A DNA stretch of 64,000 nt from Deltaproteobacteria bacterium (GTDB lineage: Bacteria; Desulfobacterota; Syntrophia; Syntrophales; UBA2192): positions 1-64,000 of the forward strand of contig JAAYEC010000030.1 in assembly GCA_012728915.1 (NCBI GenBank). Reading direction: 5' to 3'. The position numbers and the translations under genes were made by a program. The notes beneath the pieces were generated by a model. It saw only the letters and a list, made by a program, of their open reading frames with translations, was not told the DNA's origin and ran no database searches. Below, piece after piece: positions 21,405-31,486 of this stretch (position 1 is its first letter; every line of letters begins with the position of its first letter).

Positions 21405-22892
21405 TCACCGGGGCCCTCCGGGGCGTTCACCCGCGCCCTTTTCCCGGTCCCCTGTGTTTCCCGGGGACGCCGTGCGCCTCTCGGCCTCCACCACCCAGCC
21501 GCCCCCCATGGCCTGGTAGATGGCGACCAGCGACGAGAACGCAGCGGCACGGATCTGGGCGAGATTGAGCTCGGAGGGGAAAAGCTGCTGTTCGGCCTGA
21601 AGGACGGTCGCGTAGGGGGCATAGCCGCCGTCGTACTGCAGACGCGAGAGTCGTGCATATTCACGGTTCGCGCGGACGAGCCGTTCCTGGGCCTGCAGCT
21701 GTTCGACAAGCTTCCGGTTTGCCACCAGCGAGTTCTCCACATCGCCGAAGGCACCCTGTACGGCCGCCTGGTAGCCGAGCAGCGCCGCCCTCCGGGCCGC
21801 CTCGGCCTGAACGACCTGGCCGTAGATCGCCCCGCCCGCGAAAATCGGTCCCGTGACGGACCCGCCGTAGCTCCACACCCGGGCCGGCCCCTTGAACAGA
21901 TCGGACAGGTCTCTGCTCGCCTGGCCGTAGGCGCCTGTGAGCGAGATCGTCGGGAAGTACAGCGCCCGGGCGGCCCCGATCCGGGCGTTGGCCGCGACGA
22001 GCTGCTGCTCGGCCTGCAGGATGTCGGGGCGGCGCTCCAACACCTGGGAAGGCACCCCGGACGGGATGTCGGGCATCGCCAGCTCGAGGATCGACTTGCC
22101 GCGCTCGATCGACCCGGGGTTTCTCCCGAGCAGGACGGAGAGGGCGTTCTCCGTCTGCGCGATCCGGGACTCGATCCCCGGGATCGCCGACGCGGCCGTC
22201 TCGTACTGGGAGCGCGCCTGCTCCACGTTCATCCTCGAGATGACCCCGTAGCGGTGCTGCAGCTCGAAGAGCCTCACCGTCGCGGCATAGGCGTCCCGTG
22301 TCATCTTTGAGACGCGGAGCTGCTCGTCGAGACCCCGCAGCTCCAGGTACGTACTCGCCACGGAGGCAACCAGCGAGAGGATCACCCCCCGCCTCGCGTA
22401 CTCGGTGGCCAGCAGGTTCGCCTGCGCGGACTCGGTCAGCCGTCGGATGCGTCCCCAGAGATCAATCTCCCAGCTCGCGCCCGCCAGCACCTGGTAGGCG
22501 GTCTGGGGGTTGGGAATCGCGGCCGAGAGCGGGGTCGCGCCGTATTCCGTCGCCCGCTGCCGCTCCGCGGTGCCGCTGTAGCTCGCCTGCGGGAAGATGG
22601 GCGCGCGGGCCTGGACGAGGATGCCCGAGGCCTCCTCGACCTTGGCGGCCGCAATCCGCACGTTCCGGTTGTTCGCCAGCGCCTCGTCGATCATGGCGTC
22701 CAGGGCGGGGTCGCCGAACTGGCGCCACCACTCCGTGTTGGCCGAGTCGGCCGCCTCCCGGATCTCGGTGCGATACGAGCCGGGAATGTCCAGGCCGGGC
22801 CTCCGGTAATCGGGCCCGACGGCGCACCCGGCCGTGAGCCCCGCGAGCGGCAGGGCCAGGAGAAGCGCGAGGATCTTGGCCGTCCGCTTCAT
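21405..22892 (-). CDS. Outer-membrane efflux lipoprotein, NodT/OprM family
   Basis: The TolC-like exit duct of an RND pump, 495 residues. It has a lipoprotein signal (MKRTAKILALLLALPLAGLTAGC) with the lipobox cysteine and two OEP repeats (ALANNRNVRIAAAKVEEASG; ILQAEQQLVAANARIGAARALYFPTISLTG). Start ATG 22892 is adjacent to the pump gene stop. The C-terminal 30 residues are a hydrophilic extension. Confidence 0.92.
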   Translation of the reverse strand: MKRTAKILALLLALPLAGLTAGCAVGPDYRRPGLDIPGSYRTEIREAADSANTEWWRQFGDPALDAMIDEALANNRNVRIAAAKVEEASGILVQARAPIFPQASYSGTAERQRATEYGATPLSAAIPNPQTAYQVLAGASWEIDLWGRIRRLTESAQANLLATEYARRGVILSLVASVASTYLELRGLDEQLRVSKMTRDAYAATVRLFELQHRYGVISRMNVEQARSQYETAASAIPGIESRIAQTENALSVLLGRNPGSIERGKSILELAMPDIPSGVPSQVLERRPDILQAEQQLVAANARIGAARALYFPTISLTGAYGQASRDLSDLFKGPARVWSYGGSVTGPIFAGGAIYGQVVQAEAARRAALLGYQAAVQGAFGDVENSLVANRKLVEQLQAQERLVRANREYARLSRLQYDGGYAPYATVLQAEQQLFPSELNLAQIRAAAFSSLVAIYQAMGGGWVVEAERRTASPGNTGDREKGAGERPGGPR

Positions 22893-22894
22893 CG

Positions 22895-25800
22895 TCAGCC
22901 CCCCTCCCCTGTCGTGCGGGCATTCCCGTCCCCGGGCGGGCCCTCCGGCCGATCGCCTTCCTTCGCATCCGCCTTCGCCTTCCTGCGCTCCGCGAGCTTC
23001 TCCGTCAGCTGATCGAAGAGGTAGAAAAACAGGGGCACGTAGAGCATGGCGAGCGTCGTCTCGCCGATCATGCCGCCGATGATGCCGGTGCCGATCGAGT
23101 GACGGGCGTTTGCCCCGGCGCCCATGGCCACGGCGAGCGGCAGCACACCGAAGATGAAGGCCAGCGAGGTCATGATGATGGGGCGCAGGCGCATCTCGCC
23201 GGCCAGCACCGTGGCCTCGATGATCGACTTGCCCTGCTTGCGCAGCTCCACCGCGAAGGTCACCCGCAGCAGCGCGTTCTTCGCCCCGAGGCCGATCAGG
23301 ACGAGAAGCCCGATCTGGAAGTAGACGTCGTTCTCGAGTCCCCGGATGAAGTTGAACAGCAGGGCTCCGAAGATCCCGAAGGGCACGGCCGTCATGACCG
23401 CCCCGGGCAGGGTCCAGGACTCGTACTGGGCGGCCAGGATGAGGAACACGAAGACGAGGCCGAACACGAAGGCGATGGCCGATGTGCCGCCCGACTGCTT
23501 CTCCTCGTAGGCAAGCCCCGACCAGGTGAAGGTGTAACCCGGCGGCAGCACCTCCTTCGCCACCTCTTCCATGGCCGCGATCGCCTGCCCCGAGCTGTAG
23601 CCGGGGGCCGCGTTGCCGTTCACCTTGGAGGCGGGAAACCCGTTGAAGTGCGCCAGCAGGTCGGGCCCCGTCACCCACTCGGTGCTGACCACGGCGGACA
23701 GGGGCACCATCTGGCCCTTCCCCGTCCGGGTGTAGAGCCTCGTGAGGTCTTCGGGTTTCTGCCGGTATCGCGGGTCGGACTGAAGGACCACCCACCAGAC
23801 GCGGCTCGTTTCGTTGTACTGGCTCACGGTCACGGAGCCGAACTGGGCCTGGATCGCGCTGTAGACGTCCTGCACCGGAACGCCGAGCAGGGTGGCCTTG
23901 TCGCGATCGACGTTTGCCCTCAGCTGCTGGCTCGAGGCCCGGAAGGTGGTGCTCAGCCCGCTCAGTTCCCGCCGTTGGCGGGCCCTGGCGAGGAACTGCC
24001 GCGTGATGGCCTCCAGGGTCGCCGGCTTGCCGCCCCCGGTGTCCTGGATCCAGAACTCGAAGCCGCCCGTTGCGCCGATGCCCGGGATCGCCGGGGGAGC
24101 GATGGGGATGACGAGCCCCTGCTGGATCTCCCTGCTCTCCCGGTACAGATTCCGGAGCACGGCCCCCGCGTTCTCCTCCCTGGCCTTCCGCATCGAGTCG
24201 TAGCGCTCGTCGAAGGGTTTCAGCGTCACGAAGAAGGTTCCGGCGTTCGTCTTGAACCCGCTGTCCAGCAGGCTGTAGCCCGTGATCTCCGTCCGGTTCT
24301 CCACGCCCGGGATCTTCGAGAAGACGGCATCCACCCGGCGGGACACATCGGAGGTCCTGTGGAGGCTCGCCGCATCGGGCATGAGGACGGCGCTCAACAC
24401 GTACCCCTGGTCCTCGTTCGGGACGAAGCTCGTGGGGAGCACCATGAAGAAGTGCACGATGGCGTAGACCATGACGGCCAGGAGAACGAAGGCGACGGTC
24501 ATCCTCCGGATCACGAGCAGCACCGCCCGGCCGAAGGCGTCGGTGAACCGGGCGAACCAGCGGTTGAACGCCGCGAAGAACCCCCGCTCGGGAGGCCGGG
24601 TGTGTTTCAGCAGGGCGCCGCACATGGCCGGCGTGAGGGTAAGGGCCACGAACCCCGAGAGGGCCACGGAGATGGCGATCGTGACGGCGAACTGCCTGTA
24701 GAGCTGCCCCGTCGTCCCGGGCAGGAATGCGGCCGAGACGAACACGGAGCACATGACGAGCACCGTGGCGATAACGGGGCTCGTCACCTCCCCCATCGCG
24801 CGGATGGTGGCCTCCCGGGGCGACAGGTGGAATTCGGCCATGTTGCGCTCCACGTTCTCGACGACCACGATGGCATCGTCGACGACGATGCCGATGGCCA
24901 ATATGAGGCCGAAGAGCGTCAGCAGGTTGATCGAAAATCCCAGCGAGATCATCCCGGCGAAGGTTCCGACCAGGGCGACGAAGATCGCGACGGTGCAGAT
25001 GACGGTTGCCCGGAGATTCTGCAGGAAGAGGAAGACCACGAGCACGACGAGCAGGACCGCCTCGAAGAGCGTGTGCTTCACCTCCTCGATCGAGATCCGG
25101 ACGAAGTCGGTCGTGTCCAGGGAGATCGTGTAGTCGATTCCCTCGGGGAACCGGTCCTTCATCTCCTTCATCGCATTCCGGACCGCCGTGGAGACCCGCA
25201 GGCCGTTCGCGCCGGGCTGCTGGTAAACGGCGATGAATGTGGCCGGCTCACCGTTGAGCCGGCTGTCGACGATGTACTGGCGCAGCCCGACTTCCGCCCG
25301 CGCCACGTCTTTCAGGCGGACAATGGCACTGCCGTCCTGGCTGGCACGAAGAATGATGTTCTCGTACTGCGCCGGGTCCTTGAACGGGCGCTGGGTAACC
25401 ACGGGGAACGTGAGCTGCACCGGTCCCGCCGTCGGTTCCTGACCGATCTGCCCCGCCCCGAAGAGCTGATTCTGGGCGGCCACCGCCTGCTGGATGTCGC
25501 TCGTCGTAATCCCGAGGGAGGCCATCCGGTCGGGGTTCATCCAGATCCGCATGGCCTGGTCGGGCACGCCCATGATCTGCGCCTGTCCCGCGCCCGGAAC
25601 CCGCTTGATCCGGTCGAGGACGTAGACATTGGCGTAGTTGGCGATGTAGTTGGCCCCGTAGCGGTCGTCCTTGCCGTGCACGGCGATCAGCATCATGATG
25701 GAAGATGACTTCTTCTGTACCGAGACGCCCTGCTGGGTCACGACCTCGGGCAGCTGCGGCAGGGCGAGGTTGACACGGTTCTGCACCTGCACCTGCGCGA

Positions 25801-26107
25801 TGTCCGGGTCCGTGTTGAGGCCGAAGTAGACGGTCAGCTGCAGCTGCCCGTTGGAAGAGCTCGTCGAGGACATGTAGAGCATGTTGTCGACGCCGTTGAT
25901 CTGCGCCTCGATGGGCGCCGCGACGGAGTCGGCGAGGGTCTGCGAATCGGCGCCCGGGTAGTTGGCCGACACGGTGACCTGGACGGGCGTGATCGTGGGG
26001 TACTGCTCGACGGGCAGGAGAAACATCGAGACCCCGCCGGCGATGACGATCAGGACGGAGACGACGGTGGCGAAAATGGGGTGCTCGATGAAGAACCGCG
26101 AGAACAT
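22895..26107 (-). CDS. RND multidrug efflux transporter, HAE1 (AcrB/MexB) type
   Basis: An inner-membrane proton antiporter of 1070 residues that would take hydrophobic drugs from the periplasm to the outer duct. It has twelve membrane helices and two large periplasmic loops. The proton-relay acidic pair is D410/D411 (VVDDAIVVVE) and the relay lysine is K943 (AKNALL). Helix 10 differs from AcrB: R948 and T950 replace the usual Ile and Glu that follow AKNAIL. It lies between the MFP and OMF genes, making a complete tripartite system. Confidence 0.93.
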   Translation of the reverse strand: MFSRFFIEHPIFATVVSVLIVIAGGVSMFLLPVEQYPTITPVQVTVSANYPGADSQTLADSVAAPIEAQINGVDNMLYMSSTSSSNGQLQLTVYFGLNTDPDIAQVQVQNRVNLALPQLPEVVTQQGVSVQKKSSSIMMLIAVHGKDDRYGANYIANYANVYVLDRIKRVPGAGQAQIMGVPDQAMRIWMNPDRMASLGITTSDIQQAVAAQNQLFGAGQIGQEPTAGPVQLTFPVVTQRPFKDPAQYENIILRASQDGSAIVRLKDVARAEVGLRQYIVDSRLNGEPATFIAVYQQPGANGLRVSTAVRNAMKEMKDRFPEGIDYTISLDTTDFVRISIEEVKHTLFEAVLLVVLVVFLFLQNLRATVICTVAIFVALVGTFAGMISLGFSINLLTLFGLILAIGIVVDDAIVVVENVERNMAEFHLSPREATIRAMGEVTSPVIATVLVMCSVFVSAAFLPGTTGQLYRQFAVTIAISVALSGFVALTLTPAMCGALLKHTRPPERGFFAAFNRWFARFTDAFGRAVLLVIRRMTVAFVLLAVMVYAIVHFFMVLPTSFVPNEDQGYVLSAVLMPDAASLHRTSDVSRRVDAVFSKIPGVENRTEITGYSLLDSGFKTNAGTFFVTLKPFDERYDSMRKAREENAGAVLRNLYRESREIQQGLVIPIAPPAIPGIGATGGFEFWIQDTGGGKPATLEAITRQFLARARQRRELSGLSTTFRASSQQLRANVDRDKATLLGVPVQDVYSAIQAQFGSVTVSQYNETSRVWWVVLQSDPRYRQKPEDLTRLYTRTGKGQMVPLSAVVSTEWVTGPDLLAHFNGFPASKVNGNAAPGYSSGQAIAAMEEVAKEVLPPGYTFTWSGLAYEEKQSGGTSAIAFVFGLVFVFLILAAQYESWTLPGAVMTAVPFGIFGALLFNFIRGLENDVYFQIGLLVLIGLGAKNALLRVTFAVELRKQGKSIIEATVLAGEMRLRPIIMTSLAFIFGVLPLAVAMGAGANARHSIGTGIIGGMIGETTLAMLYVPLFFYLFDQLTEKLAERRKAKADAKEGDRPEGPPGDGNARTTGEGG

Positions 26108-26125
26108 GGGCGCGACCCTCCGCCG

Positions 26126-27322
26126 TCAGGGGGTTTTCTTCTTGAATGCCCCGGCGGGAGGGTTCTTCGCGTCCGCCCCGGGCGGGTTCGCCTGCGCCGC
26201 TTGCCGGATCGTCAGGGGCACCCCGGGCTGCAGCAGGAGCCCGCCGTCGACGATCAGCCGTTCGCCGGCCTTGATGCCGTCGAAGACGAGCCATTCGTCG
26301 CCGATCCACTCCCCCACCGTCACGGGCCGGGATTCAGCCTTGCCCTCCCTGTCGACGACCCATACGAAATGGCCCTTCGGCCCCTGCTGGACCGCGCGCT
26401 GCGGGACGAGAACGGCATTCGGGCGGATGGCCCCCTTCACGCGTACCCGCACGTACTGGTTCGGCCGCAGGACTCCCTTCGGGTTGTCCACGCTGGCGCG
26501 GATCAGGAAGGTCCCGGTCTGCGGGTTGAAGGAATAGTCGGCAAAGGTGATCCGGCCGGTGTGGGGGAAGATCGACCCGTCGACCAGAATGACCTCCACG
26601 GTGTAATTCTTTCCCATCGGCTCCCGCAGGAGCCCCTTGCGGGTCTGTTCGCTGAGGCTCTGCCATTCGTTTTCCGAGATGCTGAAGTTCACCCAGATGG
26701 GGGAGAGCACCGCCACAGTGGTGAGCAGGCTGTTCTGCGGGTTGATGTAGGTCCCCTCGGTCTGATGGGCCGAACCGGAGACGCCGGACACAGGCGATGC
26801 GATCACGGTGTAGGAGAGGTTGAGCCGCGCCGATTCGACCTGGGCCTTCGCCTGGTCGACGGCTGCCTCGTAGCTCTGGCACTGGCCCGTCGCATCGTCG
26901 AGATCCTTCCGGGACAGGGCGTCCTGCTCCACGAGCGGCTTGACCCGGGCCAGGTTCGCGCAGGCCGTCACCATGGCTGCCTTTTGTTTCGCCAGGGCCG
27001 CCTCGGCCTGGTCCAGCTGAACCTTGAAGGGCTTCCGGTCCATCAGGAAAAGGGTCTGACCCTCCTTCACAAAGGATCCCTCGTGGTAGACCCTCTTTTC
27101 GAGGAAACCGCTGACCCTCGCCTGGATGTTGACGAGCTGCGAACTCTGGGTCTGGGCGACGTATTCCGGTGTGAAGGGGACGTCTTTCGTCTCGACGGTG
27201 ATGACCGAAACCTCTGCGCTTTTCGGCTGCTCCCTCTCCGCGGGGCCTTTTGCGCAACCCGCGGTCAGCAGCGGCAGGAGCGCCGCCGCGCACAGGCAGA
27301 TACCGAACGCTAACCGCTTCAT
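26126..27322 (-). CDS. RND periplasmic adaptor (membrane fusion) lipoprotein, AcrA/MexA type
   Basis: A 398-residue adaptor from ATG 27322. The lipoprotein signal ends in LLTAGC. A biotinyl-lipoyl half-motif (VNIQARVSGFLEKRVYHEGSFVKEGQTLFLMD), a coiled-coil hairpin (about 90-165) and a beta-barrel with VPQRAVQQG follow. A GGGAGGG sits directly against the ATG, unusually close; the alternative start is 12 codons upstream but weakens the signal peptide. It is the first gene of the pump operon; no repressor gene is adjacent. Confidence 0.92.
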   Translation of the reverse strand: MKRLAFGICLCAAALLPLLTAGCAKGPAEREQPKSAEVSVITVETKDVPFTPEYVAQTQSSQLVNIQARVSGFLEKRVYHEGSFVKEGQTLFLMDRKPFKVQLDQAEAALAKQKAAMVTACANLARVKPLVEQDALSRKDLDDATGQCQSYEAAVDQAKAQVESARLNLSYTVIASPVSGVSGSAHQTEGTYINPQNSLLTTVAVLSPIWVNFSISENEWQSLSEQTRKGLLREPMGKNYTVEVILVDGSIFPHTGRITFADYSFNPQTGTFLIRASVDNPKGVLRPNQYVRVRVKGAIRPNAVLVPQRAVQQGPKGHFVWVVDREGKAESRPVTVGEWIGDEWLVFDGIKAGERLIVDGGLLLQPGVPLTIRQAAQANPPGADAKNPPAGAFKKKTP

Positions 27323-27443
27323 CCCTCCCACGGGACCCCGTCCTCCCACACCCGCCATGACCCGTCTGCTGCGCCGAACGACTCCGTCCTTATACTCCCG
27401 TCCCGGCGGTCTTGTCCATCTTTTCTGTTGAATTTCCGGCCGC

Positions 27444-28667
27444 TCACGACAGATCCGCCCCTCCCGGGGCCGTGGGGTTTCGTCCGTTCGGGAGCAGGCG
27501 CTGCGTGTGCAGCGCGATCATCCGCTCCTCGTCCGTCGGGACGACCCAGGCGCGCACTCGGCTGTCCGCGACGCTGATTCTCGGCCCGCCCGCCTCGTTG
27601 GCGTTTGCATCCAGTTCCAGCCCCAGCCATGAGGCGGACCGGCAGATCCGCCCGCGTATCGGGACGGCGTTCTCCCCGATGCCGGCGGTGAAGACCAGGG
27701 CGTCGAGCCCCCCGAGGGCGGCGGCCAGCGACCCGAGCTCCCGGATGATCCGGTAGACAAAGAGATCGATCGCCTCGGCGGCGCGGGGGTCCTTGCTTTC
27801 CAGCAGCGTCCGCATGTCGCTGGAGATCCCGGAGACGCCCAGCAGGCCGGACTCCTTGTAGATCAGGGATTCCAGATCCCGGGCGTTCATGCCGAACTCG
27901 TCCATGAAGTAGAGCATCACCCCCGGGTCGAGGCTCCCGCAGCGAGTGCCCATCATGAGGCCCTCGACGGCGGTGAACCCGAGCGTGCAGGCCTCGCTTT
28001 TCAGGCCGCGCATGGCGCAAAGGCTGGCCCCGTTGCCGAGATGGGCCACGACGGTCCGCCCCTTCGCGGCATCGGGGTCGATCCCCGGCAGGACCGAGGC
28101 GATGTACTCGTAGGACAGACCGTGGAAACCGTAGCGCCGGACCCCCTGTTCGGCGAATTTCCGCGGCAGGGCGAAGGCCTGCGCGATAGGGGGGATCGCG
28201 GCGTGGAACGACGTGTCGAAACAGGCCACCTGGGGGACTCCCGGGAACCGCCGGCCGATATTGCGGATGGCGGCCAGGTTGTGGGGCTGATGCAGGGGAG
28301 CCAGGGGCACGAATGTCTCGAGATCGGTGAGGATCTCCCGGTTCACGACAACCGGCCGCGTGTATCTCGACCCCCCGTGGACGACCCGGTGACCCACGGC
28401 CCTGACGCGGTCGGCGGCGCAGGTCTCGCTGCCGCACCAGGAGAAGACCGCCTCCACGGCCCCCTCCTGGCCCAGTTGCGTACCGGGGGGCCAGGTCCGC
28501 TCTGCGAGGACGTTTCCGTTTTCGTCCCTGGCCTTGAAGCGGGGCTCCGTGAAAAGCCCCTCCACCTGCCCGTCGGCCAGGACGCCCAGCGTTTCGCCCC
28601 GCTCTTCGTAGAGAGTGAACTTCAGGCTCGAGGATCCCGCGTTGATCACGACGATGACATCGCCCAT
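27444..28667 (-). CDS. ackA: Acetate kinase
   Basis: A 407-residue ASKHA-fold kinase making ATP from acyl phosphate. Family motifs: VVINAGSSSLKFTLYE at the start, HRVVHGG, FDTSFH, RRYGFHGLSYEYI, HLGNGASLCA, GFTAVEGLMMGTRCGSLDPG, and FTAGIGENAVPIRG. It follows the MaoC-Pta gene by 4 bp, so acyl-CoA would be turned into acyl phosphate and then acid plus ATP. Substrate could be acetate, propionate or butyrate. Confidence 0.95.
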   Translation of the reverse strand: MGDVIVVINAGSSSLKFTLYEERGETLGVLADGQVEGLFTEPRFKARDENGNVLAERTWPPGTQLGQEGAVEAVFSWCGSETCAADRVRAVGHRVVHGGSRYTRPVVVNREILTDLETFVPLAPLHQPHNLAAIRNIGRRFPGVPQVACFDTSFHAAIPPIAQAFALPRKFAEQGVRRYGFHGLSYEYIASVLPGIDPDAAKGRTVVAHLGNGASLCAMRGLKSEACTLGFTAVEGLMMGTRCGSLDPGVMLYFMDEFGMNARDLESLIYKESGLLGVSGISSDMRTLLESKDPRAAEAIDLFVYRIIRELGSLAAALGGLDALVFTAGIGENAVPIRGRICRSASWLGLELDANANEAGGPRISVADSRVRAWVVPTDEERMIALHTQRLLPNGRNPTAPGGADLS

Positions 28668-28671
28668 TGTC

Positions 28672-30072
28672 CTACTTCACCTCGTATCTGCCCTGCCGCC
28701 GGGCCTGGGCCACGATGGCCATGACGGCCGCCGAGGCAAGCCTCGACCGGATGGAGTCGGCGCGGCTCGTGAGGATCACGGGGATCCGGGTCCCCAGGAC
28801 GATTCCCGCCCCTTCGGCTCCCGCAAGGTACGTCAGCTGTTTGAAGAGCATGTTGGCCGCCTCCAGGTCGGGCGCAAGCAGAATGTCCGCCTCTCCGCTG
28901 ACCTCCGACCGGATTCCCTTGATCCGGGCGGCCTCGGCGCTGATGGCGTTGTCAAAGGCCAGGGGCCCGTCGAGGATGCCGCCCGTGATCTGTCCCCGAT
29001 CGGCCATCTTGCACAGGGCGGCGGCGTCCAGCGTGGAGGGGATGCCGGGATTGACCGTCTCGACGGCCGACAGGATGCCCACGTTGGGCTTCTCGATCCC
29101 CAGGGCATGCATCAGGTCGATGGCATTCTGGATGATATCTTTCTTGTCGGCGAGCGTCGGGACGATGTTGACGGCCGCATCGGTCATCACGAACATCTTG
29201 TGGTAGGTGGGGACATCCATGACGAGGGCATGACTGATCCGGCGCGAGGTCCGCATTCCCGAGGCCGACGGTACGATGGCCCCCATGATCTCGTCGGTGT
29301 GGAGACTCCCCTTCATGAGCGACTCCACTTCCCCCGCACGGGCCAGTTCGACGGCCTGCGCCGCCGAGGCATGGCTGTGGGGGGTCGATACGATCCGCCA
29401 CGTACCGAGATCGACCTGGGCCTCCTCGGCCGCCTTCCGGATTTTCGCCTCCGGCCCGACGAACACGGGCTCGATGATCTTCCGGCGCGCTGCTACGACA
29501 GCCCCCATCAGGGATTCCCGGTCGCAGGGATGGACGACGCCGCAGGTCACGGGGGCGCAGGTCTCGCAGGCCTTGAAGAGCTCCAGGAAGGAATCGCTCC
29601 GGCGCAGCTCGATGTGGGGCGGCGCGATGTCGTCGTAGACGAGCCTCGTTTCCGGCGCCTCCACGAAGGCGCGGCCCGCGGCGAGCACGTGACCCGACTG
29701 GTTGACGCAGCGGGTGTCGAAGACCACGACTCGGCCCTCCGGTTTCTTGTCGAGGACCGTCACCGTGGCCGTCAGGGCATCCCCGACGGCGATATCTCCG
29801 CTGAAGTCCAGTTCCCGGCGCAGGATCCTGGCCCCCGGCCCCGGCAGGCGCGTCCCGATCACGGCGGAAATGAGGGCGACGGCGCCGGCCGACTCGGTCC
29901 GTTTCCCGTAGCCGGGCTTTTCCGGCGACTTGAGGTGGTAGGCGTCCACGTCGCCTGAAAAGACGGCCAGCAGGTCCACCTGATGCTTCGTGAGCGTAAC
30001 GGTCATCTCCGCCGCCTGGCCGATCCGGATCTCGTCGAAGGTCACGTTGGTCATCTCTTTCTTCAGTGTCAT
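28672..30072 (-). CDS. Bifunctional MaoC-type enoyl-CoA hydratase / phosphate acetyl(butyryl)transferase
   Basis: A 466-residue fusion. The N-terminal 150 residues are a hot-dog fold MaoC-like hydratase (FSGDVDAYHLKSPEKPGYGKRTESAGAVALISAVIGTRLPGPG). The C-terminal 300 are a Pta/Ptb transferase (LMKGSLHTDEIMGAIV, RRISHALVMDVPTYHK, VTDAAVNI-like MTDAAVNIVP, GGILDGPLAFDNAIS). ATG 30072 overlaps the ndh stop as ATGA. Such fusions are known in alpha- and deltaproteobacteria beside ackA and DUF3141 genes. Confidence 0.92.
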   Translation of the reverse strand: MTLKKEMTNVTFDEIRIGQAAEMTVTLTKHQVDLLAVFSGDVDAYHLKSPEKPGYGKRTESAGAVALISAVIGTRLPGPGARILRRELDFSGDIAVGDALTATVTVLDKKPEGRVVVFDTRCVNQSGHVLAAGRAFVEAPETRLVYDDIAPPHIELRRSDSFLELFKACETCAPVTCGVVHPCDRESLMGAVVAARRKIIEPVFVGPEAKIRKAAEEAQVDLGTWRIVSTPHSHASAAQAVELARAGEVESLMKGSLHTDEIMGAIVPSASGMRTSRRISHALVMDVPTYHKMFVMTDAAVNIVPTLADKKDIIQNAIDLMHALGIEKPNVGILSAVETVNPGIPSTLDAAALCKMADRGQITGGILDGPLAFDNAISAEAARIKGIRSEVSGEADILLAPDLEAANMLFKQLTYLAGAEGAGIVLGTRIPVILTSRADSIRSRLASAAVMAIVAQARRQGRYEVK

Positions 30073-31466
30073 GTCTGGATCTCCCTTGGAGTGTCGCCGG
30101 CCTTGTCTTCCTTCGAACCTGTACCGGACACCGTCTCGCAGTCCCCTGCCCCCGTGACGGGCAAACGCATGGGCCCCGCGGCAAGCAGCACCCTCGAGCC
30201 GCGGCTGTAGGTGAAGTAGGAAAAGGCCCAGCGGATGAAGACGACGAGGCGGCTCTCGAAATTGACGAGCAGCATCAGATGGATGAAGAGCCACAGGAGC
30301 CAGGCGAGCATGCCGCCGAAATGAAACGGACCGATGTCGGCCACGGCGGCGTGCCGGCCGATGACGGCCATGGTGCCCTTGTCGAAGTAGGAAAACGGGG
30401 GCGGCGGGCTCTCCCCGCCCAGGCGTCTTGCAATGACCCGGGCCGCATACCGCCCTCCCTGCGTGGCGACGGGGGCCAGGCCGGGCAGCGGGTTTCCGTC
30501 CTTCCCGGGAATGCAGGCGAGATCTCCGATGACGAAGATCTCCGGGTGTCCCGGCACGGTCAGGTCGGGGCCGACGTGGACGCGGCCCATGCGGTCGAGT
30601 GTCGCTGCCGTCTTTTCGGCGAGCTTCGCCCCCAGGGGGCTACCGCTCACGCCGGCCGCCCAGAGGACCGTTCGGGCCTCGATGCGCTCCACGCCCCGCG
30701 GGCCCTGCAGTGCGAGGCCCGAGTCGTCAACGGCCGTCACCCGCGCGCCGGTGAGGACCCGGACGCCCAGCTCCTCCAGGGAATCCTTCGCCCTGTCGGA
30801 CAGTTCGGGAGGGAAGGACGGCAGGATCCGCTGCGCCGCGTCGACGAGCAGGATCTCCGAGTCCTCCGGCCGGAACGACCGGAAGTTGTCCCTGAGCGTG
30901 TCCTTCGCAATCTCGGCGAGCATCCCCGTGAGTTCCACCCCCGTGGGTCCGCTCCCCACGACGATGAAGGTCAGCCACGCCTTCCGCCTCTCCGGGTCGG
31001 TCTCCCGCTCGGCCACCTCGAAGGCGAAAAAAATCTTCTGGCGGATCCATCCGCTGTCCTCGATGCTCTTGAGTCCCGGCGCGACCTGCTCCCAGGCGCC
31101 GTGGCCGTAATAGTGGCTCCTCATTCCCGCCGCCACGATGAGCGTGTCGTAATCGAGGATCCCGTCTGCCAGGACGACGCGGCGGTTTACGGGATCGATG
31201 TCGGTGACCTCTCCGAGCAGGACGGCCGCATTCTTCTGCTTCCGCAGGATGTGTCGCAGCGGCGAGGTGATTTCGCCGGGTCCGAGGATGCCCGTGGCCA
31301 CCTGGTACAGCAGGGGCTGGAAAAGGTGAAAGTTGCGCCGGTCCACGAGCGTGACCCGCACGGGGGCCGCCTTCAGGGCCCTCGCCGCGTTGAGACCTCC
31401 GAAGCCCCCCCCGATGACGACGACGTGACGGCGCCCCGCCTGTGCGGACGACAGTGCCTCTGCCAC
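30069..31466 (-). CDS. ndh: Type II NADH dehydrogenase-like FAD protein
   Basis: A 465-residue NDH-2 family flavoprotein from a GTG at 31466, with a GGAAGGA site. The FAD-binding motif is VVVIGGGFGGLNAARAL, the NAD-binding motif VVGSGPTGVELTGMLAEIA, and GHPEIFVIGDLA binds flavin. Two hydrophobic helices near the C-terminus (GMLAWLLWLFIHLMLLVNF) should attach it to the membrane, where it would reduce quinone with NADH without pumping. It lies inside the acyl-phosphate operon. Confidence 0.9.
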   Translation of the reverse strand: MAEALSSAQAGRRHVVVIGGGFGGLNAARALKAAPVRVTLVDRRNFHLFQPLLYQVATGILGPGEITSPLRHILRKQKNAAVLLGEVTDIDPVNRRVVLADGILDYDTLIVAAGMRSHYYGHGAWEQVAPGLKSIEDSGWIRQKIFFAFEVAERETDPERRKAWLTFIVVGSGPTGVELTGMLAEIAKDTLRDNFRSFRPEDSEILLVDAAQRILPSFPPELSDRAKDSLEELGVRVLTGARVTAVDDSGLALQGPRGVERIEARTVLWAAGVSGSPLGAKLAEKTAATLDRMGRVHVGPDLTVPGHPEIFVIGDLACIPGKDGNPLPGLAPVATQGGRYAARVIARRLGGESPPPPFSYFDKGTMAVIGRHAAVADIGPFHFGGMLAWLLWLFIHLMLLVNFESRLVVFIRWAFSYFTYSRGSRVLLAAGPMRLPVTGAGDCETVSGTGSKEDKAGDTPREIQT

Positions 31467-31486
31467 CCTGTAATCCTTCCGGTTTC

